Shown: piece by piece, positions 44,140 to 53,253 of the stretch | How the letters are laid out: each line of letters begins with the position of its first letter | Numbering within the stretch: position 1 is the stretch's first letter | Assembly: GCA_049115955.1 (NCBI GenBank) | Contig: JAGDZJ010000020.1 | Location: 38,925 to 102,924, forward strand | Source: Salinispirillum sp049115955 | GTDB lineage: Bacteria; Pseudomonadota; Gammaproteobacteria; Pseudomonadales; Natronospirillaceae | Reading direction: 5' to 3' | DNA length: 64,000 nt | Position numbers and translations under genes: made by a program | Notes under the pieces: model-generated | The model's database searches: none | Seen by the model: the letters and a program-made list of their open reading frames with translations, nothing else | What the model was told of the DNA's origin: nothing

Positions 44140-45378
44140 ATGAAACGAATTCTTACCGCGCTCTGTCTTGTGCTCCTGCCCGTTGCGGTGCAGGCCGAAA
44201 AAGTCTTACTCGACCGCATAGTGGCGGTGGTAAACAACGATGTTGTTTTGCAGAGCGAATTGGATGCCCGCGTACTGGACATCCAACAACGCTATCGTGA
44301 CAACCCGGCGGTTCTACCACCACGCACCGAGTTGGCCAACCAGATACTGGATGCGCTGATTCTTGAACAGGTGCAAGTTCAGAAAGCCGCAGAAGTGGGC
44401 ATCACGATCACCGACGCCGCGTTAAACAGCGCCTTAACAGACATCGCAGCGCGCCAAGGCATGGACTTGCTTGCCTTTCGCAACGCGTTGGCCCGTGAAG
44501 GCTTAAGTTATGACAACGTACGTCGGCAAGTACGACGCGACATGCTGATTCGCCAGGCCCAACAACGTTTTGTCGCGCGGCAAGTACAGGTATCCGATGC
44601 AGAAGTTAATCAGTACCTACAAACACAAGTCAGTGCGGCCCTGCAAGATGTAGAATATCGCTTGCAGCATTTGCTAATTGCACACGCTGATTCGGCCGCC
44701 GAAACGACCGCGCGCAGTATTGCAGATACCGTCAACACCAGCTCGCAGACCTTGCAAGCGGCGGCCGTCGGACGGACAGTACAAGACCTTGGCTGGCGGC
44801 GTGCGGAGTCGCTACCGAGCTTATTGCGTGAACCTGTGCGAGGTCTGTCCACCGGCTCAGCACGTGTATTCGAGAGCCCTAACGGCTGGCATGTGGTCTT
44901 TATGGCAGAGCAACGCGGCAGTGCTACGCAAGCGGTGACCGAATACCTGACCCGCCATATTCTGATCAATGAAACGCGTGGCCTGACAGCCACAGCAGCG
45001 GCCGAATTTGCCCAAGACCTGTACCAGCAACTGACGGAAGAAGGCGCAGACTTTGCGGATCTGGCAGAACGCTATTCGGTCGACAACAGTGCGCAAGACG
45101 GTGGCAATCTGGGCTGGAACCCCGCCGAAGTCTTTGTACCCGAATTTGCTGAGGCCGTGCGCAATACACCTAAAGACCAAATCAGTGCGCCTTTCCGCAC
45201 CACGTTTGGCTGGCATATTCTGCAAGTGCAAGAGCGCCGGGAAACAGACCAAAGCCTAACCGCCTTGCGCGATAAAGCGCGCGAATTGTTGTTTGAGCAG
45301 AAATACTCGGAAGCCTTACCACGCTGGCAACAAGAGATTAAGAACGGCGCTTACATATCTTTGCGGAATGAGCCATGA
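44140..45378 (+). CDS. surA: Periplasmic chaperone and peptidyl-prolyl isomerase SurA
   Basis: SurA escorts outer-membrane proteins, including LptD, through the periplasm. The 412-residue protein has a signal peptide (cut after AVQA), the N-terminal chaperone region (LLDRIVAVVNNDVVLQSELD), two parvulin domains (about residues 170-270 and 280-380, the second with GGNLGWNPAEVFVPEF and FGWHILQV) and a C-terminal helix. It overlaps pdxA by four bases, within the conserved lptD-surA-pdxA-rsmA-apaGH operon. Confidence 0.96.
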   Translation: MKRILTALCLVLLPVAVQAEKVLLDRIVAVVNNDVVLQSELDARVLDIQQRYRDNPAVLPPRTELANQILDALILEQVQVQKAAEVGITITDAALNSALTDIAARQGMDLLAFRNALAREGLSYDNVRRQVRRDMLIRQAQQRFVARQVQVSDAEVNQYLQTQVSAALQDVEYRLQHLLIAHADSAAETTARSIADTVNTSSQTLQAAAVGRTVQDLGWRRAESLPSLLREPVRGLSTGSARVFESPNGWHVVFMAEQRGSATQAVTEYLTRHILINETRGLTATAAAEFAQDLYQQLTEEGADFADLAERYSVDNSAQDGGNLGWNPAEVFVPEFAEAVRNTPKDQISAPFRTTFGWHILQVQERRETDQSLTALRDKARELLFEQKYSEALPRWQQEIKNGAYISLRNEP

Positions 45379-46364
45379 AACCACTGGCGCTGACGTCAGG
45401 TGAACCGGCCGGTATTGGCCCGGACATCTGTCTCCAACTGGCTGCCGGTGCTCAACGCTTTCCGACGGTAGTGCTCGGTGACGCCATGATGTTGGCCGAG
45501 CGCGCCGACACCTTAAATCTACCCATCAATATTCGTGATTGGCAGCCCGGTGAACCGGCTGTGTTAGGCGATCACGAACTGACCTTGCTGCCAATAAAAG
45601 CGCCGGAGATTGTGGTGCCCGGTGAACTGGATCCCAACAATGCCCACTACGTCTTGGCCTTATTGGACCGAGCACTGGACGGGATAGACCGTGGTGAATT
45701 CAGCGGCTTAGTAACAGGCCCGGTACAAAAGAGCGTTATCAACGACGCTGGCATTGCGTTCACAGGTCATACCGAATATCTGCAAGCCAGAGCGGGCGTC
45801 GATGATGTCGTGATGCTGCTCGCCACCGAACAGCTCAAAGTTGCCCTAGTCACCACACATCTGCCGCTCAGTGCCGTACCGGCGGCTATCACGCCCGAAA
45901 AGCTGCAACGCATTTGTCGCATCATGCACTCGGACTTACAGCGCAGTTTCGGCCTTTCAAAACCGCGTATACTGGTGTGTGGCCTGAACCCTCATGCCGG
46001 GGAAAACGGCCACCTTGGCCGCGAGGAAATTGAAGTCATTATACCGACGCTGAACACGCTACGCGCAGAGGGGCTCAATGTAATTGGCCCTCTGCCCGCC
46101 GACACCTTGTTTACGTCACGTGTGCTCGCCCAAGGCGATGCCGTGTTAGCGATGTATCACGATCAGGGCTTGCCCGTCCTGAAACACCAAGGTTTCGGCC
46201 ATGCCGTGAATATCACGTTGGGGCTGCCCTTTGTGCGCACCTCCGTTGATCATGGCACGGCATTAGATTTATCCGGCACGGGTCAAGCCGACACTGGCAG
46301 TCTGCGCACCGCGCTCGACTACGCTCAAAAAATGGTGGAGGCACGCAGTGCACAGAGCGCGTAA
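45375..46364 (+). CDS. pdxA: 4-hydroxythreonine-4-phosphate dehydrogenase
   Basis: PdxA oxidises 4-phosphohydroxy-L-threonine in the DXP-dependent route to pyridoxal 5'-phosphate. The 329-residue protein starts LTSGEPAGIGPDICLQL and shows TGPVQKSVIND, FTGHTEYL, VCGLNPHAGENGHLG and AMYHDQGLPVLKHQGFG with the metal-binding histidines. It overlaps both surA and rsmA. pdxH, the last enzyme of PLP synthesis, is also in this window. Confidence 0.97.
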   Translation: MKPLALTSGEPAGIGPDICLQLAAGAQRFPTVVLGDAMMLAERADTLNLPINIRDWQPGEPAVLGDHELTLLPIKAPEIVVPGELDPNNAHYVLALLDRALDGIDRGEFSGLVTGPVQKSVINDAGIAFTGHTEYLQARAGVDDVVMLLATEQLKVALVTTHLPLSAVPAAITPEKLQRICRIMHSDLQRSFGLSKPRILVCGLNPHAGENGHLGREEIEVIIPTLNTLRAEGLNVIGPLPADTLFTSRVLAQGDAVLAMYHDQGLPVLKHQGFGHAVNITLGLPFVRTSVDHGTALDLSGTGQADTGSLRTALDYAQKMVEARSAQSA

Positions 46365-47133
46365 ACGATTTGGACAGAACTTTCTGCACGACCAACATGT
46401 TATTCAGCGTATTGGCAATTCGACAGGCGTAACCGCAGCGGATCACGTAGTAGAAATCGGCCCCGGCCGTGGCGCGCTGACCGACGTCTTGCTCGCCACC
46501 GGCGCTAAAGTCACGGCCATTGAGCTGGATAGAGACTTACTGCCGATTCTGCGCGCCCAGTTTTTCAATGCTGATAATTTCACCGTAATCGAAGGCGATG
46601 CCTTGCGCTTTGATTTCAGTACATTGGCGACGGCCGAGCACCCGATCAAATTGGTCGGCAACCTGCCGTATAACATCTCCACACCGCTGATTTTTCATCT
46701 GCTGGAACACCGTAACCACATCATCGACATGCATTTCATGCTGCAGAAAGAAGTGGTTGATCGCTTGTGTGCCGAGCCGGGAACCGGTGCCTACAGCAAG
46801 CTGACCGTGATGGCGCAGTATTACTGCCGTCCGTCGTGGTTGTTCAATGTACCGCCTGGGGCATTCACACCTCAGCCTAAAGTGGATTCAGCCATCGTGC
46901 GCTTGGTTCCGCGTCCTGCCGAAGAGTTAACGGCCACCGATGCGCGACTGCTGTCACGCTTGGTGCGCACCGCCTTTTCGCAGCGCCGTAAAACCATTCG
47001 GAACAATCTAAAAAATGATTTCGACATCGCTCTGCTGGAGCAAGCAGGCATTGACGAAGGTGCACGACCGGAGGTCATTCCTGTTAGCGACTATGTGCGA
47101 CTGAGCAATCTCATAGCGGAGACCATCGTATGA
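46348..47133 (+). CDS. rsmA: 16S rRNA dimethyladenosine transferase
   Basis: RsmA (KsgA) dimethylates A1518 and A1519 near the 3' end of 16S rRNA, a late step of 30S assembly. The 261-residue protein starts RKRFGQNFLHDQHVIQRI, with the SAM loop VEIGPGRGALTD, the catalytic NLPYNIS, and FTPQPKVDSAIVRL. Translation starts at GTG, with a GTGGAGG site upstream, inside the last 17 bases of pdxA. Confidence 0.97.
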   Translation: MHRARKRFGQNFLHDQHVIQRIGNSTGVTAADHVVEIGPGRGALTDVLLATGAKVTAIELDRDLLPILRAQFFNADNFTVIEGDALRFDFSTLATAEHPIKLVGNLPYNISTPLIFHLLEHRNHIIDMHFMLQKEVVDRLCAEPGTGAYSKLTVMAQYYCRPSWLFNVPPGAFTPQPKVDSAIVRLVPRPAEELTATDARLLSRLVRTAFSQRRKTIRNNLKNDFDIALLEQAGIDEGARPEVIPVSDYVRLSNLIAETIV

Positions 47134-47498
47134 CCGCTGTTGCCGTACGCGCCAAACCGCAATATTTGATTGAGCAATCCGACCCGGACCAACAACGCTT
47201 CGTGTTTGCGTACACCATTCTGATCAGTAACGAAGGGACAGACAGCGTTCAGTTACTGCATCGCTTTTGGTTGATTACCGACGGTAACGGGCAAACGCAG
47301 GAAGTGTATGGAGAAGGTGTGGTCGGTGAGCAACCCGTAATAGAGCCCGGTGGTACCTATGTGTACACCAGTGGTGCGGTATCGAAAACGGAGGTGGCTA
47401 CTATGCAGGGTTATTACGAAATGGTCACTGCGGACGGCGAAGCCTTTCGTGCCGACATCCCGGTATTTACCTTGGCCGTACCGAACAGGCTGAACTGA
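47130..47498 (+). CDS. apaG: ApaG protein
   Basis: ApaG is a small single-domain beta-sandwich protein of about 125 residues, historically linked with Co2+/Mg2+ efflux in enterics but without a defined biochemical role. Conserved parts are FAYTILISNEGTDSVQLL, RFWLITDGNG, VVGEQPVIEPGGTYVYTSG and MQGYYEMV. The gene overlaps the end of rsmA by four bases and is 2 bp before apaH. Confidence 0.95.
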   Translation: MTAVAVRAKPQYLIEQSDPDQQRFVFAYTILISNEGTDSVQLLHRFWLITDGNGQTQEVYGEGVVGEQPVIEPGGTYVYTSGAVSKTEVATMQGYYEMVTADGEAFRADIPVFTLAVPNRLN

Positions 47499-47500
47499 CC

Positions 47501-48304
47501 ATGGCCCGCTACGCCGTTGGCGATTTGCAAGGCCACCTTGACCCGCTGCAACAGTTACTTGCGCAGGTGAAGTTTGATCCGGCAACTGACGAGCTTTGGC
47601 TGGTTGGCGACCTCGTTAACCGAGGGCAACAGAACGCCGACATCTTGCGTTTTCTGTCGCAACTGCCCCAGTGCCATGTCACGTTGGGCAATCACGACCT
47701 CCATTTGTTGGCTATAGCCCACGGCGTCCGACCACCGCGCGACAAGGATACGTTCGCCGATATCTTTGCCGCACCAGACCGCGACCTGTTGTTGCATTGG
47801 TTACAGACACGCCCTCTTTTACACCGCTGTGATCGCACACAGAAAGTCATGACGCACGCCGGCATTCCACCTTGCTGGGACATCGCAAAGGCCAGCGCAT
47901 TGGCACAAGAGGTTGAGCAGGTACTCGCGGACGACATACGCGCGCCTGCGTTTTTTGCGGCCATGTATGGCAATCAGCCTGATCAATGGGATGACTCGCT
48001 GAGTGGCGAGGCGCGCTGGCGCTGCATCACCAACTACTTCACGCGTATGCGTTTTATAACAGGCGACAGCCGCCTCGATTTCGGTCACAAGGAATCACCC
48101 GACGCCCCACCCGATGGATGGATGCCATGGTATCAATTACGACAGCCTGATGGCTGGCAGGTGATTTTTGGCCACTGGGCTGCACTGATGGGGAATACCG
48201 GTCGCGATGATATGATCGCACTGGATACAGGGTATGGCTGGGGGAACTGGCTGACGTTACGCGACATAGACAGCGGGCAAGAGTGGCGCTGCGACGCGGT
48301 TTAG
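47501..48304 (+). CDS. apaH: Bis(5'-nucleosyl)-tetraphosphatase, symmetrical
   Basis: ApaH cleaves Ap4A to two ADP and also removes Np4 caps from RNA. The 267-residue metallophosphatase starts ARYAVGDLQGHLDPLQQLL and shows LWLVGDLVNRG, LGNHDLHLLAIAHG and VIFGHWAAL, covering the metal ligands. It is the last gene of the lptD operon and converges on flgT after 61 bp, with no obvious terminator between. Confidence 0.96.
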   Translation: MARYAVGDLQGHLDPLQQLLAQVKFDPATDELWLVGDLVNRGQQNADILRFLSQLPQCHVTLGNHDLHLLAIAHGVRPPRDKDTFADIFAAPDRDLLLHWLQTRPLLHRCDRTQKVMTHAGIPPCWDIAKASALAQEVEQVLADDIRAPAFFAAMYGNQPDQWDDSLSGEARWRCITNYFTRMRFITGDSRLDFGHKESPDAPPDGWMPWYQLRQPDGWQVIFGHWAALMGNTGRDDMIALDTGYGWGNWLTLRDIDSGQEWRCDAV

Positions 48305-48365
48305 AAAACACCAACCAACGCAAACACCTGCTCTTCCCTCATCGAACTCGAACCGAAGGTTCAAC

Positions 48366-49586
48366 CTACCACGCGATGACCAAGTCATCCGGCTGCAGAT
48401 TCAGGCGTTCAACCTGCACTGGCAACTCGGCAATGGCGAAATGCGGTTGCACCTGGGTCACACGAGCCACCAGCTTGGTGTCTGTCAACTGAGTGTAGTC
48501 TTGTTGCTCACGATCAAAGAAGGTACTGGTGCGATACACGCCCAAGTTATCACCGGGACGTAAGCCTGACTCCGCACCCATCTTGATAAAAATAGTCTGA
48601 CCATCCACTTGCGCAATATTGGCCATAAAGGGCTGACACTCTACGGTTGCATGGATATCTTCAACGACTTGGGCAAACAGACGCTGCACTTCTCGTCCGA
48701 AGTCGGAACCGAAGAACTTCGGCGTCGCGAAACCCACTTTTTCGTTAGAGCGGAAGTCCCACTGGCCAGAAGCACTGTAGCGGCTCTGAAAGACCAGTGC
48801 ACCGCTGTAGCCGTCGTGGATATAGACATCCAACACCATATGGCGTTGCATGACTCGGCCACGCTGAGTCAAGGCAGCCAACAAACCGTCGGACTCCTCG
48901 CGCGGACGTTCCATTTCCTGCATACCCAGATCGCGCACCACACCCGAAACCACGAACTGTACACCGAGATCACGTGCGGTATCGACGGCACGTGTCAGCG
49001 TGTTTCGGGCTGATACGCGTGTTGGTGCGGTAGGAATGGAAGGATACATCATCAGATAGTTGGCATTGAGTGCACGTACGCCACCCGCGCCATTCAGCTC
49101 GTTGACTAAATGCGATGGCAGCGAACGATCGACCGCACCCAAATGGCCTATGGTCGTCTGCGTTGGTGTTTCCAAAGCAAAGCCGGTAACGGCGAGACTC
49201 TTTGAAAAGTCATTAACGACGTGGTTAGCGCACATCTGACTCTCCGAAACGCGCGCTTCAATGGCTACCCGATACAGGTTGCCGACCGCACCTTCGCTGA
49301 CCACTTCAACGGCGGTGACTTGCGCCGCCGAGTTAATACGAAGATAGTCCATGCTCAAGCGACCATCTTCAACCACTTGCGATGAACGCACCTGCGAACT
49401 GGCCTGCATCGACGCATTCTGAATGGCTGCTCGCATTGCTCGAACTCGAGCACTGTGAGTATCACCGTAGATGATATCAGCCTGCCCTTCTGCTTGAACG
49501 AAGCGTCCAACTGTCACGTTCGCCATGTCTTGCGCATAGGCCCAAGAACTCAGCAACAATACCATCATTAAGGTAACAGTTTTCAT
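48366..49586 (-). CDS. flgT: FlgT-like flagellar H-ring protein
   Basis: A 406-residue exported protein resembling FlgT, which in Vibrio builds the H ring around the flagellar basal body. It has a signal peptide (MKTVTLMMVLLLSSWAYAQ), then an N-terminal FlgT domain (VTVGRFVQAEGQADIIYGD, ARVRAMRAAIQNA), a middle domain (VQFVVSGVVRDLGMQ) and a C-terminal domain (MGAESGLRPGDNLGVYR). The ATG at 49586 follows AGGAAGAG; a longer reading frame upstream has no signal peptide. It lies 41 bp after the FlgP-like gene. No other flagellar gene is present in the window. Confidence 0.82.
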   Translation of the reverse strand: MKTVTLMMVLLLSSWAYAQDMANVTVGRFVQAEGQADIIYGDTHSARVRAMRAAIQNASMQASSQVRSSQVVEDGRLSMDYLRINSAAQVTAVEVVSEGAVGNLYRVAIEARVSESQMCANHVVNDFSKSLAVTGFALETPTQTTIGHLGAVDRSLPSHLVNELNGAGGVRALNANYLMMYPSIPTAPTRVSARNTLTRAVDTARDLGVQFVVSGVVRDLGMQEMERPREESDGLLAALTQRGRVMQRHMVLDVYIHDGYSGALVFQSRYSASGQWDFRSNEKVGFATPKFFGSDFGREVQRLFAQVVEDIHATVECQPFMANIAQVDGQTIFIKMGAESGLRPGDNLGVYRTSTFFDREQQDYTQLTDTKLVARVTQVQPHFAIAELPVQVERLNLQPDDLVIAW

Positions 49587-49627
49587 AGCCACTCTTCCTA
49601 CGTTCGTCGATTCAGACCATGGTTGTA

Positions 49628-50242
49628 TCATTGAATGAAATACAGCCCAGTTTCACCGGGGCGAACACCCTGACGCGACATGTTGTTGCGGTTGAACGAA
49701 TCCAAGTCGTGAACCACTTGCGTGGCGCATTGACCGTTCTTACGCACCTGGTTTTCGCTTACCAAACAGTTCCGGAAGCCTTCATCGATAACCATTTCAA
49801 GCACGGTTTCAAAACTGCCGTCAGGCATCACATCCTGCGAGACAACTCGAGCACCGAAAATATAGGTATCAACATAGGTTCTGAAGCGGTCATTCTGTAC
49901 AACGAGGTTTTCCACTGTGGTGTTACCACTGATGGCCGTACCGTACACCCGCTCAGCTAAGGTACGATAAGCGTCCAGTTTCGATGCTCGCATCGCCATC
50001 AGTCGCTTTTGTACTTGGGTCACGCCCGTTGCCGTTTCATTGATGGCGCCAAAACCGCTAACCCGCAGAACCATAGGGTCCATAGGTGGCAGTCTTTCGT
50101 TGATGAAGCGGACTTCTTCAACGATGGCATCAATTTTTTGCTCACGCTCTTGCTCTGCCGCTCGGTTGCCCAACAGGCCGCAGCCCGTCGTCGCCAACAG
50201 GGCCAAACTCATAATTGCTGTGTTTTTCATCATCTGATTCAT
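49628..50242 (-). CDS. flgP: FlgP-like LPP20 lipoprotein
   Basis: A 204-residue exported protein with a probable lipoprotein signal (lipobox LLATTGC, Cys at about residue 21), matching the LPP20/FlgP family. Conserved stretches are FGAINETATGVTQVQKRLMAMRA split over residues 64-87, and SKLDAYRTLAERVYG. FlgP is an outer-membrane factor needed for motility in Vibrio and forms the basal disk in Campylobacter. The start was chosen for the signal peptide and a GGAG site. It precedes flgT on the same strand and is divergent from cca. Confidence 0.8.
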   Translation of the reverse strand: MNQMMKNTAIMSLALLATTGCGLLGNRAAEQEREQKIDAIVEEVRFINERLPPMDPMVLRVSGFGAINETATGVTQVQKRLMAMRASKLDAYRTLAERVYGTAISGNTTVENLVVQNDRFRTYVDTYIFGARVVSQDVMPDGSFETVLEMVIDEGFRNCLVSENQVRKNGQCATQVVHDLDSFNRNNMSRQGVRPGETGLYFIQ

Positions 50243-50410
50243 AATCCGGGGCTCCATATGCGCTGTTCTGCCCAATGCTATCCCCGTTGTTGTCGGCGCT
50301 GGTGCGAAAATCCTTAGCAAAATCTGCATGACATTTTGCTGATAAAGAAAATGCGGCCGACAGCGGCGGCACCATCCGGCATAATAGCAGATCAGGCGGA
50401 GGGCAAAACA

Positions 50411-51640
50411 ATGGAATATTACTTGGTAGGCGGCGCGGTGCGTGATCGATTGCTGCAATTGCCAGTAAAAGATCGTGATTGGGTCGTCGTGGGTGCCACA
50501 CCCGATGAAATGGCGCGCTCAGGGTATCGTCAGGTCGGCACGGACTTCCCCGTTTTTCTGCATCCGGAGTCCCACGAAGAGTACGCCTTAGCTCGAACCG
50601 AACGAAAAAGCGGGCGTGGCTATCAAGGGTTTGTGTGTGACTTTTCACCGCACATCACCCTGGAAGAAGACTTACTGCGGCGCGACCTCACCATCAATGC
50701 GATCGCCGAGACGCCCGATGGCACTCTTATTGACCCCTATGGTGGCACCAACGACCTAAACGACAAAGTTCTCCGGCATGTATCTCCAGCGTTTTCTGAG
50801 GATCCGTTGCGTGTGCTGCGCGTGGCGCGTTTTGCCGCACGCTTTTCTGCGTTAGGTTTCGAGATAGCGCCTGAAACCCTGGCGCTGATGAAAGCCATCA
50901 CCGACTCCGGGGAGCTGGCCAATTTGACCCCTGAACGAGCATGGCAGGAAACGGAAAAAGCATTACTGACGGACCACCCTTCCGTGTATTTCATGGCCCT
51001 GCGTCAAGTCGGCGCGTTGCACATCATCATGCCGGAACTGGACGCGCTGTTTGGCGTGCCACAGACCATGCGGTTTCATCCCGAAGTCGACACAGGGATG
51101 CATACCATGATGGCGTTGGACGCCGCCGCGACCTTGACCGATCGCTTGGATGTGCGGTTTGCCGTACTGTGCCATGACTTTGGCAAGGGGCGCACCGAGA
51201 GCCAGGACCTGCCGAGCCACCACGGCCATGAGCACGGCGGTGTGAAACTGGTAGACGCGGCGTGTAAGCGCTTGAAAGTCAGCAAGCGCCTACATCAGTT
51301 GGCTCGTCTCACGGCTGAGTGGCACACCCATTGTCATCGCGTCGCTGATTTAAAGCCGATGACGGTTCTCAAGGTACTGGAGGCCTTTCGGGCCCTGCAG
51401 GACGGCACGCAGCTGGAAGGCTTTGTCCTCGCCTGCAAAGCGGATGCACGCGGGCGCAGCGGCTACGAGCAATTAGCTTATGAACAGGCGGACTGGCTGC
51501 TGCACGCGCGTGAAGCTGCGGTGACGGTGAGCACGGCGCCCTTGGTGGAAAAAGGACTGCATGGACCCGCATTAGGAGAAGCGCTGCGCAAAGAACGCGC
51601 GTCAGCCATCAGTAAGACGCTCGCCCCATTGCGGCAATAA
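50411..51640 (+). CDS. cca: CCA-adding tRNA nucleotidyltransferase with HD domain
   Basis: Cca adds or repairs the 3' CCA end of tRNA. The 409-residue protein starts YYLVGGAVRDRLLQLPVKDRD, with the catalytic carboxylates in that region, then DLTINAIAE, DPLRVLRVARFAARF and an HD-phosphohydrolase domain (VLCHDFGKGRTES; about residues 225-345). Length matches E. coli (412). The ATG follows GGCGGAGGG. Its last 39 bases overlap the end of ubiX on the opposite strand. Confidence 0.96.
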   Translation: MEYYLVGGAVRDRLLQLPVKDRDWVVVGATPDEMARSGYRQVGTDFPVFLHPESHEEYALARTERKSGRGYQGFVCDFSPHITLEEDLLRRDLTINAIAETPDGTLIDPYGGTNDLNDKVLRHVSPAFSEDPLRVLRVARFAARFSALGFEIAPETLALMKAITDSGELANLTPERAWQETEKALLTDHPSVYFMALRQVGALHIIMPELDALFGVPQTMRFHPEVDTGMHTMMALDAAATLTDRLDVRFAVLCHDFGKGRTESQDLPSHHGHEHGGVKLVDAACKRLKVSKRLHQLARLTAEWHTHCHRVADLKPMTVLKVLEAFRALQDGTQLEGFVLACKADARGRSGYEQLAYEQADWLLHAREAAVTVSTAPLVEKGLHGPALGEALRKERASAISKTLAPLRQ

Positions 51641-52234
51641 GGTCTGCGGCAGACCCAAACTGTTCAGCACACGCGCCACAATGAAGTCGATCATGTCGTC
51701 CACCGATTGCGGCTTGTGGTAGAACCCCGGACTGGCTGGCAGCACCACCGCTCCCGCGTCGGTTACCGCCAACATGTTCTGCAAATGCACCCGCGAATAA
51801 GGGCTTTCACGCAACACCAGAATGACCGGGCGTCGTTCTTTCAGCGCCACATCCGCGCAGCGCTCAATAAGGTTATTGCTGGCGCCTGTCGCAATGGCTG
51901 ACAGCGTTCCCGTGCTGCACGGACACACCACCAAACCACGCCACAATGCCGAACCGCTGGCCACGGGCGCGGTCCAATCTTCCCGCCCGAATACCTGCAA
52001 CAATGAAGGATCAAACTGCCAACTCTGGTGCAAAAATTCGTGTATCGCCGCCGGTTTCGCCGGCATTTCAACGTCGGTCTCCAGCGCCATCACCATCAAG
52101 GCCGCCTTCGACACCATCAGATAAACCGGCTGACCGGCTTTCAACAAGATTTCGGTCAGGCGCAAACCGTATTGCGCCCCCGAAGCGCCGGTAATACCAA
52201 TGGCAATCGGTGCAGAAGAAGTGGTCGACATCAA
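51602..52234 (-). CDS. ubiX: Flavin prenyltransferase UbiX
   Basis: UbiX makes prenylated FMN, the cofactor of the UbiD decarboxylase in ubiquinone synthesis. The 210-residue flavoprotein shows IAIGITGASGAQYGLRL, a conserved VASGSALWRGLVVCPCS segment with the serine and cysteine typical of the family, and VLRESPYSRVHLQNML. It starts in the tesB stop region (4-base overlap). ubiD is not in the window, but ispB and coq7 of the same pathway are. Confidence 0.95.
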   Translation of the reverse strand: MMSTTSSAPIAIGITGASGAQYGLRLTEILLKAGQPVYLMVSKAALMVMALETDVEMPAKPAAIHEFLHQSWQFDPSLLQVFGREDWTAPVASGSALWRGLVVCPCSTGTLSAIATGASNNLIERCADVALKERRPVILVLRESPYSRVHLQNMLAVTDAGAVVLPASPGFYHKPQSVDDMIDFIVARVLNSLGLPQTLLPQWGERLTDG

Positions 52235-53094
52235 TCCATATCCCGCAAGCGCATCAAGCCTTCTTGCGCGGTAGACGCCACCAGCACCCCATCACGATTA
52301 AAAATCTGCCCACGCACAAACCCTCGGCCATGGTCGGCCACCGGGCTGTCGGCCACATAGAGCAACCAGTCGTCTAAACGGAAGTTACGATGGAACCAAA
52401 TGGTGTGATCAAGGCTGGCGATCTGCAAATTACGCTGCATGATGGACACACCGTGTGGCATCAATGCAGTTTCGAGAAAGCCGTAATCAGAGGTGTAGGC
52501 CAGCATGGAGCGGTGTACGCTCAAATCGTCCGGCAACGGCGCGGTCGAACGAATCCACATATGGCGCTTCGCCACACCGACGCGCGGCCGGAAAGGATTC
52601 TGATTCTCTACAACGCGGAACTCAACCGGCCGCTCGGCGGTAAACTGCTGACGCACGCGCTCCGGAATTTCATCCGCATGGCTGCGATACAGGTTAAGCT
52701 CGCTTTCCAGCTTTTCCGGCCCCGGCACACTCGGCATGGTCGCGCTGTGCACCAAACCGGGTTCTTCCGCTTGAAACGACGCCGTCATCACCAAGATAGG
52801 ACGGTCGTGCTGAGAAGCGACCACGCGACGCACACTGAAACTGCCACCATCGCGCACGGCTTCCACATCGTATTGAATGGGCGCGTCGACATCGCCAGCG
52901 CGCACAAAATAGGCGTGCAAAGAATGTGGTATGCGGCCTTCAACGGTATAAGAAGCCGCTGACAATCCCTGACCGATGACTTGCCCACCATATACCTTGG
53001 GATAACCGAGGTCTTTACTGCGCCCCAGCCATGTCGTATCAGAAATTTTTTCCAGACTGAGTAAGCTGATGAGGTCAGCAACCACTGTGTCCAT
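52231..53094 (-). CDS. tesB: Acyl-CoA thioesterase II
   Basis: TesB hydrolyses medium and long acyl-CoAs. The 287-residue double hot-dog protein has WLGRSKDLGYPKVYGGQVIGQ, the HSLHAYFVRAGD block with a conserved active-site Asp region, and DHTIWFHRNFRLDDWLLY near the C-terminus. Length matches E. coli TesB (286). It precedes ubiX on the same strand with a 4-base overlap, and is divergent from the orphan gene. Confidence 0.94.
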   Translation of the reverse strand: MDTVVADLISLLSLEKISDTTWLGRSKDLGYPKVYGGQVIGQGLSAASYTVEGRIPHSLHAYFVRAGDVDAPIQYDVEAVRDGGSFSVRRVVASQHDRPILVMTASFQAEEPGLVHSATMPSVPGPEKLESELNLYRSHADEIPERVRQQFTAERPVEFRVVENQNPFRPRVGVAKRHMWIRSTAPLPDDLSVHRSMLAYTSDYGFLETALMPHGVSIMQRNLQIASLDHTIWFHRNFRLDDWLLYVADSPVADHGRGFVRGQIFNRDGVLVASTAQEGLMRLRDMD

Positions 53095-53253
53095 GCTTAA
53101 ACGTACCTATTGTAAATGTCGATTTACGAAAAAAGTTGAACCAGTTCTCACCCTAATTGGCTCTTGTTCACATTTCCAGAAAAAGCCGCCTATTAATCGC
53201 CCCATGCGTAACTATAGTTGAAAGCAAGCAGCAATCATGCGGGAGGCTACAAA

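Noticed and set aside
50340..50375. Possible sigma28 flagellar promoter near flgP
   Set aside because: TAAA and GCCGACAG are separated by only nine bases instead of about fifteen, and the orientation is towards cca, not flgP.
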